NCBI GenBank assembly: GCA_002221725.1
Contig: NJFT01000002.1
Location: 248,001-312,000 of the forward strand
DNA length: 64,000 bases
DNA from: Scedosporium boydii
Taxonomy: Eukaryota > Ascomycota > Sordariomycetes > Microascales > Microascaceae
Direction: 5' to 3'
The first letter of the stretch is position 1; the number at the start of each line of letters is the position of its first letter. Shown here one piece after another: positions 55,068 to 64,000 of this stretch. Made by a program: the position numbers and the translations under genes. The notes beneath the pieces were generated by a model. It ran no database searches. It saw nothing but the letters and a program-made list of their open reading frames with translations, and was not told where the DNA came from.

Positions 55068-56565
55068 ACCCTGATCCATGGCATATATCACTCGTCTCCA
55101 CATGCGCCCTGACTTCTTCTTGCGAGGAACGATTACGCAGTCGTGTCATGTAACCACGCCATATTGCGTACACTCGATTTCCCCCGCCTCTAGTGAAAGG
55201 TCGCGAACCGATCCCTCTCCCGCTACGACGAGTGACCGAAATCGCCTAAAAACCGCCCTATTTTCATCCCCGCTGATCCCAGTCATTATTTCGTTCTATC
55301 AACGGGGCCCTCGATTCGAAGGAAGACAGATAGGTCTGCAACGCTAGCAGAAGACCTACGGCTGTCTCCACTTCGAGATACCTGGATCTGGAAGGTCCCC
55401 CATAGTTTCTCTGTTCGCAGACATGTTAGGCAGTTGGAGGAAATGGCCTCACAATGGAATGAATGTATACGACTCTTTATAGTGCCAGGTGTGTGTAGCA
55501 AGGGCGGATTTGCGGCGAAGAACAAAAGCAAGAGGGAGTAAAAATGGAGAAAGGATTCTCTCGATGTCAGCGAGGCTGGCAAGGTGTAACATTTGGTAGT
55601 TTTTTTTCCACTTCTTTTTCACGTTTACTCATTTCTCTCTCTCTCTTCGGTTCCATATTGGTTTTTATGTCTCTGTCCCATCTCATCTCCCCGTCCTTCT
55701 CTTAGTGTTCTCTCTCCCCCCTTCCCCTCCCTCTCTCCCATCACCTCGATTTCTACGGTTCTCTGCTCTGTTTACGGCGAAGAAAAACTCCGGGGGTGCG
55801 GATCTGGTTGCTTGTATGTTTGTTGTTTTCGGTATAAAGGCTTCATTTCATGCTTCATGAATACGACTGACTTTGCTTCCCTTTTGTTTTATAATGCAAA
55901 TCGAAGAAGAAAAGAAGGGAAAAGAGAAATAAGAGAGGGAGGGTTTGGTCATCGGCCAAATCGAAAAGCAGCCGGTTTGAGGAATCCTTGATACTTGACT
56001 TCTCGCTTTTCGCATTTCGCCGGACTGAACTTTTTCGAACACTCTCCCCAGGCAGCTCTAGGGACGAAAAGAGAGTATGTGGAAAAAAAACCTATGTATG
56101 GCTTGGAAGAGAGCGAAGAACTGGACTGATTTGGAGATTGCCGTTTGACAATCTCCGGCAACATCACCGCTAGAAGAATGGGAAGAGGTCCTTGGGCATC
56201 GTTTCCCGGAGTCTGGCTTTTTGTATGTTTGGTTTTGAGCTGAGTGGGATGGGATCAGTAGGAATAAAGGAGCTTTTCACGAAACTACCGTTTTGTTTGC
56301 CCGGTCGAAGGAGCTGGATATAGACTCTAGGTGGGACGAAGTCGAACATTTTTCAAATGGTCAGAAGATGATATCTGGCAGGTATCAATATTATTCTTGT
56401 ATTCCGTCGCTCTCGATCATGAAGCTATATCCCATAAAAAAGAAGAAGAAAAGCCAGTAAATATCCCATAGCTACCATTTCCGAGCCAGCGGCATCTCCC
56501 AAAAACTCCAGAAATGACGGAAAAAGGCACACGCTATCTTACAACAGAAACATAAAAGACCTCCC
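55068..56565. other. 1.5 kb convergent interval with pyrimidine tract
   Basis: It lies between the stop codons of TIF3 and the Golgi pH regulator. This is long for two 3' regions. A C/T-rich segment on the plus strand (about 55629-55750) resembles the pyrimidine tracts seen before fungal transcription starts. No recognisable protein follows. Confidence 0.4.
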
Positions 56566-58203
56566 TCAAGACCTCTTCTGCCCCAACTCCTCGTCATCCT
56601 CCCACGCATCCTCATCATCCCCCGCGATCCTCCTCCCAACCCAAATAGCCCCAGCTGTAAGGCCGCACCCAACAAGGAACCACCCCTGAAACCACGCCTC
56701 AACAACAGCAGGTTCAAGCGAAGACCTCAGGGCATCCCCCACGGCGCTGCGCATGCCACTGGGCAAATTACTCCTCAGCAGGAGTGCGGAGGAGAAGACG
56801 TACGTGGCGAGGGTCTGGGCGAGCAGGAGGGGTAAGTTGGCCTGCGCGAGGCGGAGGATGGAAGGGGCGAAGCGCGAGAGGAGGGTGAGGGTCTGGAGGA
56901 CGGAGGAGAGGGAGAGGAGGAGGATTATGCCGGAGAGGAGGAAGGAGATTTGGCGGGCTAGTGCGTCCTGGTCGAGGGTGGGGTCGTAGTGGGTTGAGAG
57001 GAGGGAGAGAGTGCGGGTTATGGGGTCAGCGGTCGTGATGTTTTGTGAGGAAGAAGGGGCGGAGACGAGGCTGCGGAGGAAGGCGAGAAGGGTTGCGAGG
57101 ATGCGGAAAATGCAGTAGACGCTAAAGACGTAGTTTGGTACGGCGAGGAGGCGTCCTGTAAGGCTGGCGGCGCGGGCTTTCGCGGCTTTTCGCGCGCGCA
57201 TGGATGCGAGGCCGACTTCGAGGGTGGCCTGCATCGTCGCGAGCCCTGAAATCTCGAGGCGAAGGGAGCGGATCTCGGCTTCGTCGGCCGACATGCCGCG
57301 GAAAGAACTAAACATTTTGCCGACGAGCCCTACGGACGGCGCGGCGGAGCTGGACTCGGCGGCTTTGTGCTCGAGCATCTGGAGGCGGTGGCGCTTGGAC
57401 ATGAGCATCTCGGCGGCGGCTTCCAGCCCTGATTCCTTCCGGGCGATTTCGACATCGGAGACGCCGCGGCGCGAGGTTGGAGACCCGAATGCGTGCCAGG
57501 GGGCGGAGACGGCAGCGAAGCCCGATAAGAGAGCCATAAGAAACACTCCAGCAATTCCAATGCGGTCGAGCGACGCCCTCATGAGACTCCCACTACCCTC
57601 GGCGCCATCGAGATCCACATGGCGAACGGCGCCGCCCATGGACCAAAACGAAAACAGCCACGCCCCGAAAAGCGAAAGCTGCAACATCCACGTAAACCGC
57701 GAAGCCCTCCCCCTCGCATCCCTCGCAAACGACCTTCCGCTCCCCACAACAAGGCTCATGACCTCAAGCCACGGTATCACAAGCACCAGGCAAACCGCCA
57801 AGCTCGGCACAACGAACCCCAGCGCGAAACTCCTCGCCCGAGGATGGAATAGCTCTGCCACCTCGCTGACGATCAACACGCCCAGCACGAAGGTCAACCC
57901 CACGGTCGCGGAGAAGGCCAGCGCCGCTGCCTTGCGCCTCGGGGTCTTGCGCGCATAGTCTGAGTGGGCGGCTCGGAGGGCCGCGGGGGCATGGGTCGGT
58001 AGGACGTGGTCGTCGCCGTCGTGGGTGGAGGGGACGAGGGCGGAGAGGGCGGGGAGGATGCGGCGGTGGGCGATGGTCGAGGTTAGGAGGAAGACGGCGA
58101 GGAAGGGGATGAGGGATGTTAGGGGCGGCGGTGGGGGTTTCGCGTCGCAGGAGGCGGCTTCGGAGTGGGAGGAGCAGGAGGCGAAGAGAGAGAAGGGGAA
58201 CAT
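56566..58203 (-). CDS. Golgi pH regulator / GTG-type membrane protein
   Basis: Intronless, 545 residues from the ATG at 58203. About nine hydrophobic helices are seen: PLTSLIPFLAVFLLTSTIA, ALAFSATVGLTFVLGVLIV, ALGFVVPSLAVCLVLVIPWL, WMLQLSLFGAWLFSFWSM and IGIAGVFLMALLSGFAAVS, then four near the C terminus. The large cytosolic loop between them (residues about 240-335) is helical and carries DVEIARKESGLEAAAEMLM. LLSGFAAVSAPW is a family hallmark of GPHR/GPR89 and plant GTG proteins. The PNYVFSVYCIFRI block and CGLTAGAIWVGRRI fit the conserved C-terminal domain. Members are Golgi/ER anion channels for luminal pH or Golgi trafficking. The strong N-terminal start follows a Phe-rich signal-anchor-like stretch. 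Confidence 0.9.
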   Translation of the reverse strand: MFPFSLFASCSSHSEAASCDAKPPPPPLTSLIPFLAVFLLTSTIAHRRILPALSALVPSTHDGDDHVLPTHAPAALRAAHSDYARKTPRRKAAALAFSATVGLTFVLGVLIVSEVAELFHPRARSFALGFVVPSLAVCLVLVIPWLEVMSLVVGSGRSFARDARGRASRFTWMLQLSLFGAWLFSFWSMGGAVRHVDLDGAEGSGSLMRASLDRIGIAGVFLMALLSGFAAVSAPWHAFGSPTSRRGVSDVEIARKESGLEAAAEMLMSKRHRLQMLEHKAAESSSAAPSVGLVGKMFSSFRGMSADEAEIRSLRLEISGLATMQATLEVGLASMRARKAAKARAASLTGRLLAVPNYVFSVYCIFRILATLLAFLRSLVSAPSSSQNITTADPITRTLSLLSTHYDPTLDQDALARQISFLLSGIILLLSLSSVLQTLTLLSRFAPSILRLAQANLPLLLAQTLATYVFSSALLLRSNLPSGMRSAVGDALRSSLEPAVVEAWFQGWFLVGCGLTAGAIWVGRRIAGDDEDAWEDDEELGQKRS

Positions 58204-59820
58204 GGCGATCGGTGGGTTCGTTCGAGGGTTCGAAGTTCGAATTGGCCCGTCGCAAGAAAAAGAAGAAGAAAAAGAGGGAAACCAAAAGGGCTCAGTCGTG
58301 TGATGATAGCTGGGCCAGATTGATTGGCATTATTGTCCAGTCCTTATCGTCAAGATAAGGTTGTCTGGCAAACCGAGCAAAGTCGCAGTGTCGTCGATGG
58401 GGTAGGCCGTAAATTGATCCTGATCCTGTCCGTTTGAGAGTGGTTGTTTAAAATAGAAATAAATCTACGGCATCCATCGCACGTAGGCAAAGGAATATCA
58501 ACCCATCGGTCGCAAAGTCGCTTCCTAGTTTTACGTGGCATGCGAAACAGGAAACGTGATCAAAGAATATAAAGATTATGTTTAGTGTCCAAAGTACGAA
58601 GTTACTGCGTAGGATCGTCGCCGACAAAAGCTTGTGATGACGAGTTTGACTGGGATCATTCGTCGATTCCGTCCCTGACATTGATCTGCCCCCAACATTT
58701 CCCAATCACACCGTGTTTCACCGTTTTCGGGAGTTTGGACGGTTCGAGCACTAACGGATCATTACGTGCCCTGCCATTGGCCGGCCCCTGATCCTTGCGA
58801 GAAATCCTGTGCCTCGGGGCGGCTCCAAGTTTCCAACAGAATGAAAATAATCAGGGCGCTAGCACGGTGACGCACTGGAATGCGTCGTTTCTTCAGGGGG
58901 GCCCAGACTCCTTAGCACGGCCTGGAAGCTCGAATCATCACGTACTTGTACTTGAAGTACTTCCCCAGTCCGTGATCCGAGATCTCGAACGTTCGAGGAG
59001 CTATTAATGGCTCAATTCACCCACCACCCCCTTCAACAGTCGCAAGATCCTTGAACCATTCCCGTCCTGCCCTGCCCTGCCCTTATCGCCAAGCTACGAA
59101 GTACGTACATATGCAAGTAATAATAAGAATGCGCACTTAAATATCAACCCTATAACGTCATAACCAAGCGGCCCAACGCCGAATGCCGAACCAAAGCCAG
59201 AGTCAAGTCCGACATTGATCCTGCCTACTAGTTTGCTCGTCGTGTAGTTTTTGTTTGTGGACTTCTACGGCTTCTACGGATAAGTTGTCTAGTACGATGA
59301 GCACGATGTATAATGTCCCCTATGGTACGACCTCACGCATGGCGCTAGAATCAAAGAGACGAGAGACGAGAGAGGAGAAAAAGAATTTTGGGGGGAGCGG
59401 AAAGCACACTGCTCTACTTGTAGAAATGGCCTTCTTCCCCAGGTATCATCAAATGTCTTTATGGCAGTTAGCCCGCACCAAAGCGGGTAAGTAACAAGTA
59501 GTACTAGAGACGCCAGGTAAAACGCTCCCGAGATCCCGTGCAAGAACAAAGTAGAGAGAAGCGTAAAACAAACACACGGAGTTCTTTCCGTGGTGGCCAT
59601 GGCAACGCGCTTTCATGCCAGAACCTTTGGGTATGTCTCAGGGGGACTCACTCGCCCATCAACTTGCGGTTGCCCGCCAGTATCCTCTTCGGCGATAGTC
59701 CGGTCTATAGGAAAGTAACAGGCTGCAAATCAAAAACAAAGTCGTTCCGAAGGAAAAGCGGAGAGGAGAGTGTGGAAGGGAGGAAAAGGAAAAAAAAAAA
59801 AAAAAGACGCCATAACACCG
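58204..59820. other. 1.6 kb intergenic region, GPHR promoter side
   Basis: No gene is recognised. It contains GTAC-rich pieces at 58594, 58944-58962 and 59095-59107, one being an exact TACGAAGTAC. An A16 run (59790-59805) lies close to the stop of the universal stress protein gene. Confidence 0.4.
59790..59805. repeat. A16 run near USP gene 3' end
   Basis: Sixteen A immediately downstream (on the minus strand, as T16) of the universal stress protein stop codon. It may be part of its 3' untranslated region. Confidence 0.85.
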
Positions 59821-62643
59821 CTAGGCGTCATCGTCGTCTTCCAGGTCTCCCGTGTTCCGCTTCCTAAGCGCCGCCGCTTCTCCAATCTCCATTTTGTGTA
59901 GCTTCTCTTTCTTCGCGGGGTCAGGAAGTTGGGGCGGGGCTGCTCTTAAATCGTCCACATCGTCGTCATCCAAATCGTCATCCTCCTCTCCTGGGCTATC
60001 AGCACCACTGTCGTTTTCATTGGACTTGTTGGCGAGTCGGCCTCGAGTACTTTGTAGCGCATCCTCAGAATCACCAGTGAGCGCAATCGAGGGGCGATTG
60101 TAAAGGTATGGCTTGAGCGCGATGCCTTTGATCGTCGGGTCGAACTCGGCCGGCAGAGCTAGCGCCTTGGCTACCTGGCTCGCCTCATCCGCCGACGACA
60201 ATTGCGTCGCCGTCGACAGCATCACCACATCATCCATTATGTCTGACTCGTGTACGCCGTTGGTCGAGGCTAATATCTGAGCGTAAGAGGCTCGGGTAGG
60301 ATCCCGCGAGCGTTTGTCCTTCTTCTTCTGGCGGACCTCTTCGGGTCTGACAACGACGACTGGAATAGGGGATCTTTCGAGGCAGTACTTGGAGAAACTA
60401 TGTCGGGTGTTCCACATTCCTTGCATGCCTTGGTTGGTTTTGCCTTTCGTTCCAACTACAAGCATAGATGGCAGGTGGACGTTGACCTAGGGCAGCTAGT
60501 TGTTAGCACAGAATCGACTCTTTGAGATTGAGTATCGCATTGGCAGAAGCGGGGGGGCTGCTTCAATGAAGCACCAACCAAACCCCCCCCCGCACACTCT
60601 CCCGCCAAGCATACATACCATTGTGTCAAAAGTGTGTCCCAGTCGACCAAACTGGTATTCGAGAATGATGCAGATGGCCTTATCAAGCTTGTTCTTCTTG
60701 ATTATCGACTGCATCAACTGCTGCGCACGTTGCTTATATGTCGCATTGTGGCTATGTTTAACGTCCTTCTCGATTACGCGAACGCAGACTACAGTGTCGT
60801 GGTCGTCTACCATCGATGTCAGGAGCCACTCCAGTGCCTCCTCCGAGTAGCCGTTCTCGTCGACCCCAACCATGAAAGTTTTTGACCGTCGCTCTGCGTG
60901 GAACCCATTGTGTCGAGCAGACAAGGTAATGCCCGGATTCTTGGGGATATCTGGATTGATGGTGTCAAAGGCGACATGGGGGTGGAATCTGCCACCGAGG
61001 GTGTCAGTACTTGACAGTCCGGAAGTAACCATTCTGCGCGCAGCACCGAAAAGACAGATTGCAAAGTATCAATGCTAGATACTGATCGTGAACGCGCGCA
61101 CTCGAGTGAGAGGTAGAAAAGGCCGTGGGAAATAGGAAATAAAGATAATAACAGCGAGGCGGGGTTTTGAGGGCGGAGTGAGCCAGGTAATGATTCACGA
61201 TTTTGGCAGGGGTATTAAAAGGAAGTGACGCACATCAAATCTTGATGTGATGGAAAAGTGACTGAAGGGTTAGGCTCGGCGCAGTGGATCAGGAGAAAAA
61301 AAGACTAGTAAAATCCGGGAAGGAGGGGAGAAGAGGGCTGGAAAACTGAAAACTAGAGCGAAATAAAGTGCTTCCGCCTAAGCGGCGCCGTCAGGTCCCT
61401 TTTAAGAGTCTCGGGTCGCGCTCCGCTGGGGCTGTGTGTGGAGAGAAGGTGCACTAGGGACGACTAGGGGATGCAAAAATCAAAGGGACGGTGGCGTGAG
61501 ACGCCCACCTGACAGGAATTGAGGCGATAGTGGGAAATTAGACAATTGGCAAAGAATACCAAGGGGCAATAGGAATAGGGAATCGAGGCCAGACTTCGGG
61601 TTCATAATTGGAGAGCTGGCGAGTCGGGATGCGATCGGTTCGAGTCTCCTTGCGTTTGTGTGGTAACGCTGCGACGCGACAAAATAGGGAAAGACCACAA
61701 CTGGACGAGGATTATGCGGGGCTAAAATCCCAACTCCCGAGATTTCAGACCCAGCAGACTTAACCCAAGCCATCAAAGCAGCAACGACATGACCAGACCG
61801 TCGCAGACGCAACCAGTCATTTCTCACGTGAGGCTCCATGCACCAGAAACAACCGGAACTAGTCATGTCATAGACGTCGGCAGTGATGCCTGTCAATAAG
61901 GGCTGGCTGTGAGGCACTCGGGGCAGAGATGCCGATGAGCCATCAACCAGCAGCAACCCAGATCATTTGACGGCATATGCACGGCGTACTTGGCAGGGAC
62001 GAAAGAGCCGGATGAACGGAGGGCCGCCAGCAAAAAAAACACACTCGGGCATAACGAAGAATAGTGTTCCAAGGAAATGAAACCTGACAAAAACACAAAC
62101 ACAATTGAGAGTCCAAAGACCACGCAGTCCCACGCAATAAACATGATGCACTGGAACGACAATGTGCACGATGTGATCAACCGACAGGCAGGCACGCAAG
62201 AAATAGACTTACTTTGAGTGTGGTGGGCTAGCATTGCGGATTCTGCTTCCCGTGATCCCTCTCGATCTCCCCGTCGGAAGACCAGGGCGCTGCGGCGTCT
62301 CAAAGCGCAGGGAACCTGTTGAGCTTCGGCGCGGCGCATCAAACGAGTCAGCGAACTTGACCACCGAGCTCCTTCTCTTGTCCAATATAGGCGGCCAGCT
62401 TGATGCGCTTCCGTTTGTACCAAGCTGAGCGGCGTCTTTATCTGCGGGGGCAACGATTTGCTTCGGGTCGAGCTCAGGCTCGAACTCTGGTTTAGGGATC
62501 TTGTGCTCTGCTTGGAGAGCCGCTTCGGTCGAGACGTTTTCGGATGGTACGCCAGAGGTTCGCAGGGCCGTTTCGGGTTGAACAGGATCTGTAGTGATGG
62601 TATCTGCTGGGTTTGCCATCGACGTTGGGGCGGGACCGGACAT
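59821..62643 (-). CDS. universal stress protein (UspA-like) with long N- and C-terminal extensions
   Basis: Three minus-strand exons: 62643-62213, 60988-60619, 60486-59821, total 488 residues. Intron 1 is 1224 nt, bounded by AA|GTAAGT and GGCAG|ATT. It joins RNASPPHSK to FHPHVAFDTINPD, the order seen in fungal UspA proteins as I recall them. Intron 2 is 132 nt. The N-terminal 140 residues are disordered (SSVVKFADS, RRSSTGSLRFETP, GRSRGITGSRI). The Usp domain covers about residues 170-330 with SKTFMVGVDENGYSEEALEWL and the nucleotide-loop region VVGTKGKTNQGMQG, ending in IPVVVVRPEEVR. The C terminus is acidic (EEDDDLDDDDVDDL) and ends in DLEDDDDA. An alternative start at ATG 61030-61032 would bypass exon 1. 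The role is in stress tolerance; the partner is unknown. Confidence 0.8.
60989..62212 (-). other. 1.2 kb intron of the universal stress protein gene
   Basis: Inferred intron 1, roughly ten times the size of the others in this window. No recognisable coding exon is found inside on either strand. It could hold an internal promoter or small alternative exons; transcript data would decide. Confidence 0.6.
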
Positions 62644-64000
62644 CGAACGGATGGAACGGGTGCGCGTCGTGGGGAAAGTAAAAAGAAAAAAAATGGGAGC
62701 GTAGAGGATGGGGTGGGTCAAAGTATTTGTCGAAGTATCGATGGATGGTTGAAGGAATTCAGCTGTCTATGAGATTGCGCTCGCTCTATTGCTGCCAATC
62801 TCGTCGGCTCCGGTCGCCTCGGCTAGAGGCAAAAGGAGAAGGCAAGAAGTGTTAAGGCAAGGCGGGCATGGAGAGGGGAGGTTTTTGAGCTTGGCCCGGC
62901 CTCTCTAAGAAGGTTAGGGCCCGAGGAAAGAAAGGAATGGGTACGTCGGCCGAAGAAGGTCAAATGGGCCCACAGGGAAGCACAGGGAAGGCGCGTCAAC
63001 GACCCGTGAAGAGTGGGTCGAGATATCGGCGTCCCGTTACAAAAGACCTCCAGATGAGGCCACGGTTTCTGCGACAAGGAGAATGGTTCGATAGTTCGAT
63101 AATGTACAGCGTTATAATATGCAGTGCAGGTGCAGGTCTGACCAAGATTTCGAGCTTCGTGCCGGCAAAGGAGACAAAAAGAAGAAAAATGATCAATAAA
63201 AAGTAACGAAGCGAGCCGGCGGGCCGTGATCAGGAAGAGTCGGGAGATCTAAAGCTTCTCGGGTAATTTAATAAAAATCTCTCTATTGCAATTCTTTGTC
63301 GCTTCAAGATGTTTCCTTTCCGCAAATGAAAGGTTTGAAAAGAAGAAGAAGGCAGGAACATGAGTTGTGAAAGGAGGGAGCTTTCGGTTTTCGGTGTCGA
63401 GAATCGCGCCTTCTTCTCTATCTCAGGCTGGCTGGGCGAGGCGCAACTATCAAGCGGGAACCTCTTTGCAACCCACAACGCCGAAGAAGACCCAGAACTG
63501 ATGACGGAGCTCGTTACCGTTACGAAGTAGTGTTGTGACCAGTGGTGCTTGCTGTTACCTTGTCGTGAGGCGCACCCACCCCAATATAAAGAGATCAAAT
63601 CAATTTGATCTGACATGGGTGGTGTGAAAGTTGGGTACTTACACTGGTGGCTAGTAGCTCCCTTGGCAAGCAACGTCGTCGCCGGTGTATGTTATACCAC
63701 GCGTCAAGTAGAGGTTATGGTTCTGGTGTTTGTACCCGGTACACGATATATCCGCTTTCAAGTGGGCTCCGAGTGACAGGGGGGCCAAACGGGCCAAACC
63801 ATGTCCACATCGTACCCTACCACTTCGCTACCATCCAATAGTGACCAGCACATGCTTGGAACAACTTGCAAAGCTGCAGCAGCGGGGGAGCTACCCCAAG
63901 TTGTGACACATTGCACAGGGCAGGCGGGCGGGCTGGCTGCTTGCTGAGCTTCAAGTTGCCAGCTCTGTGCTGCCTAGCATCAATGACAGCAAGACGGCCG
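62644..64000. other. intergenic to window end
   Basis: Promoter side of the universal stress protein gene, then 1 kb with no recognised gene. One TACGAAGTA copy is at 63521. A neighbouring gene may begin beyond the window. Confidence 0.4.

Noticed and set aside
53839..55103. Large antisense frames across TIF3
   Set aside because: They mirror the low-complexity Arg/Glu/Ala-rich coding strand and lack any domain.
61600..61650. A-box/B-box-like pair (TGGCGAGTCGG and GGTTCGAGTC)
   Set aside because: The two boxes are only about 17 bases apart, too close for a tRNA, and no cloverleaf forms.

Overview
The window looks like nuclear DNA of a filamentous ascomycete (Pezizomycotina, most likely a Sordariomycete). 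The evidence is short spliceosomal introns of about 58-132 nt with GTRNGT/YAG borders and CTAAC-type branch sites, C-rich codon use, and fungal-specific families (IRS4-type EH protein, FMP27, fungal rhodopsin-fold membrane protein, YML020W-like protein). I reconstructed 16 protein loci, one of them apparently broken, and about 30 introns. Gene density is low, near one gene per 4 kb. I found no convincing tRNA, rRNA, CRISPR array or intact transposon.

Region by region: 1-3.1 kb is accessory (a DUF7770-like gene and a kinase-fold phosphotransferase interrupted by an in-frame stop). 3.8-17.6 kb is conserved housekeeping DNA: mitochondrial processing peptidase alpha (MAS2), a YML020W-like hydrolase-fold protein divergent from the ribosome-biogenesis factor RRP5, then IRS4. 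17.8-22.3 kb holds a class V PLP enzyme and a seven-helix membrane protein. After a 3.5 kb gap, 25.8-31.4 kb is a small accessory block: erythromycin-esterase-like protein, arsenite methyltransferase, bZIP factor and a small secreted cysteine-rich protein. 34.3-35.8 kb holds one conserved protein of unknown function, flanked by gaps of 2.9 and 4.4 kb. 40.2-49.1 kb is an intronless 2990-residue FMP27/bridge-like lipid transfer protein. 50.5-62.6 kb holds a Tim17-like membrane protein, eIF4B (TIF3), a Golgi pH regulator and a universal stress protein with an unusually long intron.

Most neighbours have unrelated core functions: protein import into mitochondria, rRNA processing, translation initiation, membrane lipid transfer and organelle pH. 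The one block that might work together is 25.8-31.4 kb, where arsM and the bZIP gene share a 540 bp divergent promoter. A joint role in stress or toxicant response is only an inference.

The best unexplained signal is non-coding. The 9-mer TACGAAGTA occurs eight times, always outside the reconstructed coding exons, where about 0.5 would be expected by chance. The palindrome TACCTAGGTA and variants cluster upstream of TIF3. Two introns (in RRP5 and arsM) use GC-AG borders.
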